This document shows positions 36,226 to 48,668 of a stretch of 64,000 bases of DNA, piece by piece. How positions within the stretch are numbered: position 1 is the stretch's first letter; the number at the start of each line of letters is the position of its first letter. The notes under the pieces are model-generated. The model was given only the letters and a program-made list of their open reading frames with translations. It was not told where the DNA came from and did not search any database. The DNA is from Eupeodes corollae (taxonomy: Eukaryota > Arthropoda > Insecta > Diptera > Syrphidae), in the NCBI RefSeq assembly GCF_945859685.1, contig NC_079148.1:145759133-145823132 (forward strand), given 5' to 3'. Made by a program: the position numbers and the translations under genes.

Positions 36226-37470
36226 GTAATTAAGAAACTTTAGACTTACAGTAAAAAGTTTTTGCAGGCCTGTTTCCAAATAAATTGAATAGTTTAGTGC
36301 GGTTAAGAGAATATTGAATATATGATTCAAGAAATTTCTTTGAATCTTTTCAATTTCTTCGTATTCTTGCATACCCTATATTTGTACCGCATAACAAAGC
36401 GAAGATTTTACGACTGCATTTAAAATATTGTATTTTGTTGAAAGATTTTTGTGATCGTTAGAGAAAATCTTCTTCCAAGTAACATTAATTAAGCTTAGTG
36501 AAGTTTTTGCTTTTTCTACAAAGGTGCTTGCTATAATCCAAAGTTGGATCAAGTAAAACTCAAAAATATTTGTATTCTTTCGATATCTCTAAGCGACTTC
36601 CATTAAGTATCCAAATGTTCCTAACTTCACTTCTATTGGAACACAAAAAGACCATTACTTTCCTTCTGTCGTTGTTGATTACTAGGCCCCGCTTGAGACA
36701 ATAGTCCGTAAGACGATTTACCATCAATTTCAGGGTTTCTGCTGATTCGGATAACAAAAGAAAGTCATAGACGTAGAGTAATACTTTTATTATGATACGA
36801 TAATAAAGCATTTCGATTCACCAAATCAAATGCAGCTTTAAAACCGACAAACAACGTGTATACATTTTTGTTTCTGGCTTGAAATGCTTTTACTATGGAT
36901 GTTGAAATAAATAAGTGATCAACCGTCGAATAGTTCTTTCTAAAGCCTGCTTGAACTTCTGTAAGAGTGTTGTTTACATCCACCCAATTTTCAAGCTTGT
37001 TAATTAGAACACCACAAAATGTTTTCGAAATGACTTCGGTATTTTTCAACTGCATTTAAATCACCATTCTTATGGATTGGAAAAATTTAAGATTTTTCGA
37101 AAGATTGCGGCACATCAGCATTATCAAAAATCTTATTAAAAAGTTTGTGTAGATGGTTATAAAAAGTAAAGGTTGCATTTTCAAAATCTTCACCTGGGGC
37201 TTTTCCGTCCTTGGCTATTTGGAGAACGAGCTTTATTTCATTAACTGATATGACTGAGTCCAAAATATTATTACAAACGAGCGGCTGTGCGTATGAGAAA
37301 GTAGTTGTTGGATTGATTTAAAGAAGATTTTTGAAATATTCAGATAGATCATCTGCAGAAACACTTAAGTCAAGAGAGTTGTGTGAACCGTTAATTTCTT
37401 TTGCCATTTTCCAGAACTGTTTTGAGTTTTTGATGTTGCTGAGTGATTGGGTGTGCATGTTTTAAAATTG
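36226..37470 (-). pseudogene. LINE (GVKQGC-type relative), decayed
   Basis: Minus-strand order: IKNSKQFWKMAKEING near 37430, AKDGKAPGEDFENATFTF near 37190 (RT domain 1), IFPIHKNGDLNAVEKYRSH (domain 2), LTEVQAGFRKNYSTVDHLFI and LFVGFKAAFDLVNRNALLS (domain 3, Asp kept). Domain 4 is deleted. Then comes LYVYDFLLLSESAETLKLMV, in which the YADD box is YVYD, and NDRRKVMVFLCSN, ending with EIEKIQRNFLNHIFNIL. The general plan matches the LINE at 26229. Its 5' side abuts the BEL/Pao fragment at 37477. Confidence 0.75.
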
Positions 37471-37476
37471 GGTTTC

Positions 37477-38028
37477 TTAATGAAGCTGTTGCGCATCATA
37501 GGATAGGAGGGAGTTCTCTAAACGTCCGACCATTCGTAAGGCCCAATCAGCATCGATGAAGGTATTGAACGCGCGGAAGTTTTTGGGAGTTCTGGAGTTC
37601 TCTACAATTTGGTGAATCTCCTTGGAGCTAAACGGACCCTTTATAGGCCCCAAATTCGGTCGACACCTTTTAGTGGATCGGGAACAGTGTGCAATGACCC
37701 GTACAACCTTGAGTAAACTCGGGCAGTTATATATAGCCTGCAGAATACTGTTGCTGTTTGACACACGAATGTTGAGTATCTTCACCGTCCGCTTTTCTTC
37801 AGTTGTGTCAGTTTCGATGGGTTGATGAGGAGCATCGAATTCCCGTTGGTTCCTAAGAAATTCCGGCCCGAACCACCAATTTTCCAGTGATTTTAATTCT
37901 GACGGAAACACACCCCTGGACGCTAGATTGGCTGTGTTATGAAGTGTTGTGACATGTCCCCAGAAATTGATATCTTTATTATAAATTAGAATGACAAGCA
38001 ATTCTATGACTTTGCCTTGTAACTCCAA
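37477..38028 (-). pseudogene. BEL/Pao LTR retrotransposon pol fragment, frame open
   Basis: A 183-codon uninterrupted minus-strand frame from the pol polyprotein of a BEL/Pao element: the RNase H/integrase linker region. Recognisable parts: NFWGHVTTLHNTANLASRGV (compare H-V-x-T-x-x-N-P-A-D-L-A-S-R-G in the family), FPSELKSLENWWFGPEFLRN, then a spacer, SLLKVVRVIAHCSR (linker before the integrase zinc-binding domain), and WALRMVGRLENSLLSYDAQQ. No LTR, protease, RT or integrase core lies adjacent, so it is a fragment cut at both sides. The open frame contrasts with its neighbours and may mean younger age or chance. The LINE at 36226 abuts it. Confidence 0.82.
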
Positions 38029-39871
38029 GTTTTGTTTTTTTTTTTATTTATTTATTTCATATTCATTTATGACATTTTCCGACACTTTTCATTCGCTTGT
38101 ATGTCCGCTAGTATTAACACGAAAACATTTTCGTTATGCGTGAGAGCATGCAATGTTGTTATGTCCTTCAAAGCCACTCATAATCTCTCCTGTCATCAGT
38201 CAGAATTATGTAAAATTTGACATTTCAAAAACTCACCTTTAAAAAATCGCATATTACGATTAAGAACTTTCCTTTATACAATTTGTTTTATAAATAATTT
38301 AATATAAGAAGTGCTAAATGAAAGACGTATATTTAAAAAAAAATATTTGTTTTAACTTTATCACCAGAATTTTCTTAGAACAACTTTCAAAGCCTCAAAC
38401 ACATTTCAGAACCTTAAATCATTGTTCCAAAGAAACTCAAAATAAAATTTTAATCGTTTTTTATTTTATATTTCTCAAAAATAAAACAAAATTCATGTAA
38501 ATTAACATTTGTCAATTCCTTTGAACATTCAGTGTCGACCGACGACGACAATGATGCTTCATCAACTTCGTGTAAGGCTATTGTCGTCACAATAACTCAT
38601 TTTCGACACATTGTAAAACAAATGACTCTCCACGTTTAAATAAATCACAATTTAAACCACCCAAATGACAATTGTTATTGCTTTTTTTGTCATCATATAA
38701 ATTATTTAAAAAACAAAAAAACACATGTATATTTTTGTGGGTTGCTTTTCTAAGTAAACTATCAAATAAATTTTAATTAAAAATAGATTAAATCTTTTTT
38801 TATAGGTACCATTCACCTCAAACCAAATTTTCCTTGATTAGAAATACCTGTAGGCTTGCATTGTTGTATACAGTTATTATAGTTAAAGCCTTCTAAAAGA
38901 TGCAGTCACCTCACGCAATGCCCTACTATATAAAAGTTGATTTGTGGGTTTTTCGCTGACTATGAGTAGGCTTGTAGTTATAGGACAACGATTTCTAGAT
39001 CTTATGCGAACCCGGAACTCTCCCATCAACCATCAACCGTCATAGCTACCTCACACTACCTAAATATGCAAGCTTGATGCACGCTGCACTGCATGGCCCC
39101 ACAACTACACCATCAAAAACACAACCCATTTATCATCTTTCGCTTCACCTTTCCTAATTCGCTTCGTCTTCGTTATATAAAATATTCATAATACATTGCT
39201 TTTCACCCTTGCCGCTGCCCGATCACTGTCGCTACAAGCACGTTGCGCGCGTTGATATTTTCGAGGAGCGTTTATGCGTGTTTGTCGTCAAAGTTCCATA
39301 GATCAATCCATTTCCATTCCCTGGTCCCTGCCCTGCACCCAAAGTGTCCAAAATGTCATTTTACTTTTGTGGAGAGTTTTCCTATGACCTATTCTTGTTC
39401 TTTATTTTTGTTTCTGGATTTTCGAAAACGAAAAAGAAAGCTATGGGAAAAGCATAAAATATAATAACAACAATGACGCGAGAGATGAAAAGAATTGCCG
39501 ACCATGTTTTGCGTCTCACAATTGCATTGTTTGACAGATTGACAAGCGTTTATACTTTATTGCCTGAAGTCGAGTCAAGGCGAGTTGAGTTAAGTCGAGT
39601 CGAGGCAGTATACGAGTACGAGTATGCTGATGATGCTTAACCGCTTTGATTTGCTAGAATTTGAATAGCTTTCAAACATAAAGTTCTGTTTTGTGTTTTT
39701 TAGTTTTCGAAAAGAGAGAGATTGGACGCGGGAATATTGGGCTTGACTTTGGATGATGACGAATGTGTTTTTATATTTGACTAAGTGAAAATGTTGCCAA
39801 TACTTGTATTGAACTTTAATTGTTGTTGGTTTTATGGATAAAAATGGTTTTCTTAAAGAAACTGACGTAAT
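38029..39871. other. Element-poor region
   Basis: No homology. Contains T/ATTT tracts after 38029, a TATA-like TATATAAAAG at 38927-38936 without supporting promoter evidence, and a GAGTCGAGTC-type degenerate tract near 39575-39625. Confidence 0.45.
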
Positions 39872-41263
39872 TTGACAGTTGATAGCGACAAAAGTGTTGA
39901 AGTTTCATCTGTCTAATTGGATGTCATTAATTCTTCATCTGTCTAATTGCATGTCATTTATTTAGTTCGGCAGTTGATAGCTCCCATATTGTTGAAGCTT
40001 CATCTGTCAAATTAGATGTCATTTATTTAGTTCAGCAGTTGATAGCTGCCATGTTGTTGAAGCTTTATCCGTCAAACTAGTTGTCATTAATTCAGTTTGG
40101 CAGTCATATTGTTCAAGCTTCATCTGTCAAATTGAATGTCATTTATTTAGTTCGGCAGTTGGTAGCTGCCATGTTTTTGAAGCTTTATCCGTCATACTAG
40201 TTGTCATTAATTCAGTTTGGCAGTCATATTGTTCAAGCTTCATCTGTCAAATTGGATTTCATTTATTTAGGTCGAGAGTAAAAAGCTCCCATGTTGTTGA
40301 AGCTTCATCTGTCAAATTGGATGTCATTTATTTAATTTGGCAGTTGGTAGCTGCCATGCTGTTGAATCTTTATCCGTCAAACTAGTTGTCATTGATTCAG
40401 TTTGGCAGTCAAATTGTTGAAGCTTCATCTGTCAAATTGCATCTCATTCATTTAGTTCGGCAGTTGATAGCTCTCATATATTGCTAAAGCTTCATTTATC
40501 AATTTGGGTGTCATTTATTCAGTTCGGCAGTTGATAGCTGCCATATTTTTTAAGCTTTATCTGTCAAACAAGTTGCCATTATTTCAGTTTGGCAGTCTTA
40601 TTGTTGAAGCTGCATCTGTCCAAGTGGATTTTATTTATTTATTTTGGCGGTTGATAGCTCCCATATTGTTGAAGCTTCATCTGTTAAATTGGATGTCAGT
40701 CAAATTGTTGAAGCTTCATCTGTCAAATCGCATCTCATTTATTTAGTTCGGCAGTTGGTACCTCCTTTATTGTTGAAGCTTCATCTATCAATTTGGGTGT
40801 CATTTATTTAGTTCGGCAGTTGATAGCTGCCATATTGTTAAAGCTTTATCTGTCAAACTAGTTGTCATTGATTCAGTTTGGCAGTCAAACTGTTTAAGCT
40901 TCATCTGTCAAATTGCATCTCATGTATTTAGTTCGGCAGTTGATAGCTTTCATATATTGCTAAAGGTTCATCTATCAATTTGGGTGTCATTTATTTAGTT
41001 AGGCAATTCATAGCTGCCATGTTGTTGAAGCTTTATCCGTCAAACTAGTTGTCATTGATTCAGTTTGGCAGTCAAATTGTTGAAGCTTCATCTGTCAAAT
41101 TGCATCTCATTCATTTAGTTCGGCAGTTGATAGCTCTCATATATTGCTAAAGCTTCATTTAACAATTTGGGTGTCATTTATTCAGTTCGGCAGTTGATAG
41201 CTGCCATTTTTTTGAAGCTTTATCTGTCAAATTGCATTTCATATATTTAGTTCGGCAGTTGAC
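39872..41263 (+). repeat. Minisatellite, ~60-bp units, trimer higher-order structure
   Basis: About 23 tandem units of 55-68 bp built on the theme TTGAAGCTTCATCTGTCAAA, then TGTCATTTATTTAGTTCGGC, then AGTTGATAGCTGCCAT. Three variants are visible. Type A has TCTGTCAAATTGCATCTC, type B has TCTATCAATTTGGGTGTC, and type C has TATCCGTCAAACTAGTTGTC followed by a shorter GGCAGTCAAATTG join. In the right half they cycle A-B-C with a period near 183 bp (A units at about 40720, 40902 and 41087). A block at about 40375-40550 is repeated almost exactly 663 bp downstream. Long units carry a small dyad, GGCAG and CTGCC around a 7-nt loop. Non-coding. Confidence 0.93.
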
Positions 41264-44200
41264 AACACGCTATTTCATCACACTTATTATTGTCTCGGAG
41301 CAACGTTGAGTGCATTTTTGAGCAGGGTAATATGAGTCTAATGTTTATTTGAACTCACTTGGCAATCATCATTTGCATGAATCTTACCGCGACCAAAAGA
41401 TCTTGTTCTTGGCTGTAGTTGCTGCTGCTGATGATGGTGATATGTTAGCCTGCCAATTATGGAAAAGGGCCCCAAAACGCTCAGCGTCAACACATCATCC
41501 AGCATACCTCCACTACCATACACACCACCATCACAGGTACGAGAGTCTTTGCCAACGCAGACTTTCGAGGTTTTTAAGCAGTGAAAACCATGCCTCAATG
41601 ACGATGATGATCCATTCATTTGTCAATCAAAATCTATATACAACAGTGCTGCACTCTGTGTTTGGATGGAGGAAAGGTGTAACTCTCATGCTAATTTTAC
41701 CGGGCCCCAAAACAAATATAACAAACCTTAGGAAAACATGTTTTCTACATCATCTTTCTTGCATTCGCGTTGTCGTTGTCGTTGTAGTTTTCGTCGTTGA
41801 AACTACGGATCGATGTGTTTGCTTTTCGTCATTATGGTCGTCTTTAGGGCTCGACTGCATTGATATGAAGTCACTTTACCACAACCTCCTCTCCACCCTT
41901 CTTCTCTCTCACTTACTTCAATTTTAGTGCGAGTGCGTGTGACAGAGTTTATAACGTATCCACTAAATATAGCTCATCAGGCATAAGTCGGGTGCAGTGC
42001 TCTCCGACAACAACAAATGTGAAAAATGAATTGCAGGTGAGTTTCGTCTTTACATATTGATTCTTTCAATTTGTGGATTTGGTTGATGGTTGAAAACAAA
42101 CAGCTCATCAGTCTCTATGCTGAGCGTGACAGATGTTAAATGTAAGAAGACAAATCTTAAGAAGAAATTAGGTGCAATAATGATGGACAACTCCTGACAC
42201 GAGTTTTTTCTTATTGCCTCTAAAAACAAAAACAAAAAGCTGCTCTTTGGAGATTGGTGTGCCCTATTAGCAGTCTACAGCAATCTGGTACTTCACTTCA
42301 CATCTCTCGGGTACTGGGGAGGATAGAAGTTATTGTCAATCCTAGAGAAGATCTCTCCAGACTACCAAGATGCCTTCATTTTAGTACAACTATTTAGACA
42401 AAAATATCCATACCACGCTTCTTTATCCAAGTTCATAAAACACTCTTATAAATATATTTGTACTTGTGTCCAGAATTTTTATAGAAAACGAGTAAACAAC
42501 CTCTACCAAAGTTCAATGCCCTGATCAGAAAATGCACCAATGCACCAAATGCACATGTATCAATACTTCTGAACAAACCACCCTTTGCAACATACTTTTT
42601 GCAACTGCATGCCGTTATTCCGTTGTTGGGCGCCACTCAACTAAATGCTCACATATCAATCAACTTTGCCACGCCATTTGGTCATAACAAGCACCAATCA
42701 AGCGTGCGTCCATATTGATTGCCTATAATATGTACCTAACCTACTCTCTCCATCCATCACATCCACTGCCTTTTACGATCATAATAATGAAGAGGTCAAT
42801 CATCCCGCATGAGGTTACATAACTTTACTTAACGCAACTCACGTCTCGTCGTTGTTGGTCGCGTTCATCTTGATTCTGATAAATATAATTTGCTCACACA
42901 AAAATCCCGCTTGACCGATTAACTAACAGTAAATAATCGAAATGCCATAATTGCATTGCAATTACTTTCTACACTTGCTTCCTTCTTTTAACTATACTAT
43001 ATGCATGCTTGACCCTTTTGATCCTTTAAAAATAACAAATTTCTACGAGGACGAGAACGATTGATGTTAGGTTGAGGCTATACAAGAATTGAAAAAAAAG
43101 AAAGGGTAACTACACGCCCCGATGGCGATGCCCAGTTTGCGATAAAAATGTGCGAAATTAAAAAATAACTTAATAAAAGGGCGAAAGTCAACGGTAAACT
43201 GCACTTTTCGCCAAATTTTCTTCACTACCACCGACCGTCCACACTCACTGACTTATTCTCCACTCATTTATATAACTCGTGGACATGCACCCTTATAATG
43301 GAAATGTTAGTTTGTTTGGTTTTTAACAAGAAAGGTGCGATCAATGATCGGTTCACCTAATTTACATCACAGATCTTCATCGTATTTTTCAGTTTTTTTT
43401 TTTGCGGCGAAAGGGCGAATGGACATTCCTCAAAGACTTACACCGATGATCATCCAAAATCGAGGCCAACCCTTTCTTCAAAAGTGTAGCTTCAACTTAT
43501 TGCGTTGATGATTTGCAATTGATAACATTTGAAGCGCTGTACGCACATGCCAAGCCAAGCCAAAATAAACAACTTACATAAAATACGTGTTTTTTGTTTG
43601 TTTGTTTGTATCTTCAACTTTCTTCAGTTTCTTTGGGTTTTTATTGTTATTACAAAAGAAAGGCAGAGATAAGCCCGCAGATAATATGGCTATTGACCCT
43701 GGAACGAATATACGAATGAATACGAAGCACTGCCTAACAAGACCTTTTGTAAACACATCAAGGCAACCTTAATCTAATGATATGGTGTTCTGGTAATGAG
43801 GAGTTGGATTAAACTACTTCAGATGGTGGAGTTTTTTGTTCAGTTTTTGTGTATGTTCATAAATAATTTTACTCTGAATAGCGTAGAGAGCAATAACTTT
43901 TATAGCTATCTAACGGAACTATTAAGATAAAGGCTATATGAAAAAAGATGCGTTTAAATTAGGTTTAATATGCGGTTGCCCATATATAAATAGCATCGAC
44001 CATGTAGTAAATTAGTTATGTTTATTATTTTTTCCTACATTTTTTGAATCGATTGTGGGTTCGTCAAATATGTAGTTTGTCATGCTTCATAAAAATTAAA
44101 GATTCTTGTAATAAAAGCGAAGATAAGGATTTGGCTACTTTTGAAAATGAAGGGAACACAGGAATATGTGTAAATTCAAATGGTGACTAAATTGTAGATA

Positions 44201-44599
44201 ATGCAGTTTTGACATATCAGGGAGAATTTTAAAGAATGAGGAAATTGGTTTTATAATTAAAATAGGAAGACTTAAAAATCTTTAAAAATGCACACATTTT
44301 TAAAGCTCAATAAGCAGCTCTTCCTTTCTTTTACTTCAAAAAAAATTGAACTTCTGAGAATGTGCAGGCTTTTCGTCAAAATACAAATATTGGCTTATTG
44401 CTAAATTTTATATATTCTTTACGACTACACTACACATAAAGTCCTCAATTCTGAACGAGTAATGTTCATTACAAAATTTAAGAAAATTGAAGTATTAATT
44501 TTAAATACAACTTCAGAAATATTGTTAAGAACGATGAAAAAAATTATCGTCAGCATTTTGTTTTGGTTAAACACTTATTTTTCGTTGTGATTAATTAAC
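41264..44599. other. Element-poor region with an unsupported 192-codon frame
   Basis: No transposon homology. A plus-strand frame at 41349-41927 is long but has biased composition (HHHH and VVVVVVV runs from CAT and GTC tracts), overlaps a minus-strand frame and resembles no family, so I do not call it a gene. A CCAAG tract lies near 43548-43560. No tRNA or other RNA gene seen. Confidence 0.45.
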
Positions 44600-46742
44600 C
44601 GGGAAACTCTCAGCCGTATACCTATCCATAAAATCCCAACAAGCAGTGGAACTAGTACTGCGATTAAGGAAGAAGCCCAGACTACCATAGGCTATTAAGA
44701 GAACTCTCAATGTGTGGTAGTGAAACAGAAGACGGAAAATTCACTCATGCAAATGCTCTAATGCAACACAAGAGCAGTTAGAGAAGAGTATCGAACAAAT
44801 TAAGATATCTCGAGGTGTGCAGAACCGCTCCAGACACAGTCCATCTGGTTCTCCAAAACTGACAAGGAAATGGCATCTTGTTATGGATCTGTCAAGTAGG
44901 CTATTCGAAAAAGTGAAAAAAACCTTGTTACGGAAATACGGGAAATTTTAGACATGTTAGACTACTTAACGTCGAAGATGTTGAGCGGATTAAAAGCAGG
45001 AATGAAGTTCGAAAGTTTTATGAACAGGAGAAACGAAATTTACAAGTACATAAACCAAGAACCGAAGGTTGCAAAGACCAAAGTCGAAACATCATAGTGT
45101 AACCGCAGTCAATGCTGAGGATATGGAAGGACCACTTCTACAAACAGTATAACGGCAATGACGAACCGAAATCCGCTGTCAGGCAGGAGGATCCATTCAA
45201 CATAGACGACGAAAGCCAACAATCCCGTCCTCCCGACTTAGACGAAGTAACGATTGCAATATTTAAGCTGAAGTCTAATAAAGCCACTGCAGCTTGAATG
45301 CTTGAAGGCTTGAATGCCGAAGTCTTAAAAGCAGCTGGAGATAAGTTGGTTATGAGCATGCACCAACTTCTGTAAGACATGGTCGGAAGAAAGCATGCCC
45401 GATGAATGGAACCTCAGTATTGTTTGCCTGATCCTAAAAAAGGAGACCCTCTAAACTGCACCAACTATAGAGGAATCAGTCTACTAAACATAGCCCATAA
45501 AATATTCTCTGCCGTAAATTATGAACGTCAACAACCTGATAAGTCCTAATCAGTGTGGTTTTAGACCAGGAAAGTCCACAGTCGATCAAATATTTACATT
45601 ACGGCAGATCCTGGAAAAAACCAAGAACATCAAATCGACACAAACCATCTTTTCATCGATTTCAAGGCCGCATGTGATAGCATCTACAGGGACGAGCTGT
45701 ATAGAGCCATGTCTAGTTTTGGCATCCTTGCCAAACTCGTCCGTTTGTGCAGGATGACTATGGAGAATTCAAGCTGCTCTATAAAGTTTGGAAAACACTT
45801 AACAGAACCTTTCGATGTCAACAAAGGTTTTAGAAAAGTTGATGTGACGTTATGCGATTTGTTTAACATCGTGCTCACACGTCAACACTAGAGGCACTAT
45901 CTTTCAAAAGTCTGTCCAATTACTGGCATATGCTGATGACATTGACATAATCGGAAAAACTCATCGTGATGTCAATGGGGCTTTTGTCAGTATTGAGGCA
46001 GAGGCGGAAAAAATGGGTTTAACGGTTAATAAGGGCAAAACAAAGTACATGCTGTCATCAAGAAAGGACATACAACACCGACGTCTTGGTCAAAACGTCA
46101 CCAATAACAGACATAACTTTGAGGTAGTCAAGGACCTCGTCTACCTAGGCTCCGCTGTAAACTCAGAAAACAACACAAGCGCTGAGATTAAACGCAGAAT
46201 AACTTTTGCTAACCGCTGTTTCTTTGGACTTAGAAAGCAATTGAGTGGTCTCGAGGGACCAAAGTGTTGCTATATAAGACCCTTATCATCACTGTCCTGC
46301 TATACGGTGCAGAAGCATGGACTTTGACAAAAGCGGATGAAAGCACCTTGGATCGGTTCGAGAGAAAAGTTCTTCGTGTCATCTACGGTCAGGTATGCAT
46401 CGAAGGGGAGTGGAGAAGAAGATGGAACGACTAGATGAACGGGCTGTACAGCGACGTAGACTTAGCCAGAAGGGTAAAAGTTAAACGACTAAGATTGCTG
46501 GGTCACGTAGAGCGCATGGAAACCAATGCTCTGGTACGCAAAGTCTTCGAATCCACATTAACAGGACAGCGCAGTAGAAGAAGACCGCGAATCAGGTGGC
46601 GCGCACAAATGGAAAGTGACCTCACCCAACTTGTAGCGCTAAACTGGAGACATCTAGGTAGGGACCAAGCTTAAGGAGAAGTTTGTTGGGTCAGGCCCTA
46701 TTTCACACAAGACTGTAGCACCACCTTAAGTAAGTAAGTAAA
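44600..46742 (+). pseudogene. RTE-like LINE, longest copy
   Basis: Plus-strand RTE-like element lacking the endonuclease. Parts in order: NVRKFYEQEKRNLQVHKPRT (linker after the endonuclease), MLRIWKDHFYKQYNGNDEP, DLDEVTIAIFKLKSNKA (RT domain 1), GLNAEVLKAAGDKLV, ISPNQCGFRPGKSTVDQIFT (domain 2), FDVNKGFRKVDVTLCDLFNI (domain 4, with G-x-R-Q-G altered), LAYADDIDIIGKTHRDV with YADD intact near 45927, MGLTVNKGKTKYMLSSRKD, NTSAEIKRRITFANRCFFGL, ERKVLRVIYG, and RLRLLGHVERMETNALVRKV. It ends GACTGTAGCACCACCTTAAG, then TAAG repeats near 46726-46742. A handful of frameshifts; the C-terminal 80 codons are open. Confidence 0.88.
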
Positions 46743-46985
46743 TAAAGACCATGAGATCAGCCGATGGAGACCCAGTCCCAGTGCCCAGTATTGCGAAGGT
46801 TGATAGAGCCATCCACAAGCTTAAAAAGAACAAATCCACCGGCTTGGGTGGCCTACTTGCGGAACTCTTGAAAATATGAACGAATTTCGAGTCAAGGCCC
46901 AATACCTTTTTATTGACTTCAAAGCTGCTTATTATAGCATAAGTCGCAAAGAGCTTCTTTTGATGATGTTTGAACCCGAAAAAAA
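46743..46985 (+). pseudogene. Second LINE RT fragment in tandem with the RTE copy
   Basis: Directly after the TAAG repeats: DPVPSIAKVDRAIHKLKKNK then STGLGGLLAELLK (RT domain 1), then FRVKAQYLFIDFKAAYYSIS (domain 3, Asp kept), ending near 46985. The domain 2 region is deleted between them. Same orientation and similar class, but DNA differs from the copy at 44600, so it is not a simple duplication. Confidence 0.7.
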
Positions 46986-48619
46986 CTGATCTAGCTATGA
47001 CTTATGATGTTACAAAATACGAACAAAAAATTTTCAAAAAAAAAACCATTGGGCCATCCATTGGAAAATTGAAAATACAAAGCTTCTAATGCGAGTCTGC
47101 CTTAAACCTTTATTTTCAAGTTTGATCTCAATCGAATCGCCGGATCAACTATTTTCGACTTAAAAATACGGCTTCTATAGTTCACAGGTAAAAATTAGTT
47201 CCACTTTGATGTTAAGACAATACAACTACTTGCCGCTGAATTTCTCCCGTCTACATGCTCAAGTTTGAAAAATTGGTGGTTTGCGAAATGTCAGGTTCTA
47301 GTCAGGGACTTAAAATCATAGATGCGTCTTTGTAATCCAACCGACAATTTTGTTATTTTTGTACCACGTATTGTTTGTTACTTTGTCTGTTAGTCAAAGA
47401 GACTGTATAAATGACAGCCAATTTTATGGATTTATTTAATGGTCGCTATTAACTGTCAAAGGTTGGATGTCTAGGTATTAAGTAAGCAGTGTTGACTGTA
47501 CCATTAAGTGAATACCTTTATATATACATTTTCTTATTTTTTTGTCTAAAATCACACTTTACTGCAAATAGAATATGCGATATTTTCTAAAAGATTGTCT
47601 TGTTTATTTTACCAAAAAACAAATGAGGAATAAGTTCCAAATAAAACGTCTATAGAAACCCACAGTTATGCCTACATACAGATTACAATTCTTTTCACAC
47701 TTTAAAAATCAATGCTTTGAGTTGCTGGTAAAATAAGATATGTTAAATAAGAATTAAAAATAAAGGTATATCTTCTCCCATATAGAGGCGCCATATATCG
47801 TCGTCATCATAGAACAAGCAACACGCGTTCACACCTATTTTTTATTTATTTACCTTAATATACTTTTTTTTGAAAAAATATGCTTATTTTGGAAAAAAAT
47901 ATACATTCACATAGAAAGGCATCTAGAGAAGACGGAAAAGGCACACCTTTAATTAGATAACAAGGTGCAATGCAACAAGAACAAGACTACATCACCGACG
48001 CGACGACGACGACGTTGCGGAGGACTACATGACACCGACTCAAGACTTTATAGTTAAAAACAATGTTACCGACCGACCCAAAGAAAAAACATACTAAATA
48101 TCTATATTCTTGTCGAATGTCTAATGAATATTACATATTTGACTCCAAAAAGGTGCAAAGTAGGTGTCAAATAAAAATTAGTGTAAACAACGAAAAATGC
48201 TAATAATAAATTTATAGCAAATTGACGGATTAATGTAGGTTTGTTCTGTTTTTTAAATTTTATTGTTTCTTATTATAATCTCCACGTGTCACAGTCGCAG
48301 TCACATTGTTCGACGCGGTATCGATTTGCAATAAGTCAAACAAAAGAAAAAAAAAGGTAAGAGAGTTGCGCCTAATCCCAGACTCAAACCGCCTCCGAAC
48401 TTCAAGCCAACACTCCAACCAACACGCCAACGCAAACGCCCCGACCGACCCAATGCCGACATAATATGAAATAGAGACACACATCAAATTCCTTTTTTCA
48501 TATAATACAGTTATGGCCAAAATAATAGTAACAAAGCTTAATTTTGTGTAATACATTTTAATTTTTCTATGTTTGGAGCACTCTTAAAGGGTTTTTGGAT
48601 TCTCCTTAAATATGCCAGA
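46986..48619. other. No recognised feature
   Basis: AT-rich DNA with an ACG run at 47998-48015. The minus-strand frame 48260-48556 is unsupported. Confidence 0.45.
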
Positions 48620-48668
48620 GATTGATTGAGGAAAGATATAAAGTGTGGTAAGGTACTCCACATTCGCG
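48620..48668 (-). pseudogene. LINE-J fragment, part 1 of an interrupted copy
   Basis: DNA block AGGAAAGATATAAAGTGTGG then TAAGGTACTCCACATTCGCG matches LINE-J at 29081-29120. The match stops where the RTE 3' end begins; the copy resumes at 49875. Confidence 0.72.

Noticed and set aside
38927..38936. TATATAAAAG as a promoter TATA box
   Set aside because: No initiator, downstream element or gene; such strings are expected in AT-rich DNA. The same applies to TATAAAAG at 6405-6412.
39872..41263. CRISPR-like array
   Set aside because: Units are contiguous tandem repeats without unique spacers, in a eukaryotic sequence.
41349..41927. 192-codon open frame
   Set aside because: Composition driven by CAT and GTC tracts, overlapped by an antisense frame, no family resemblance.
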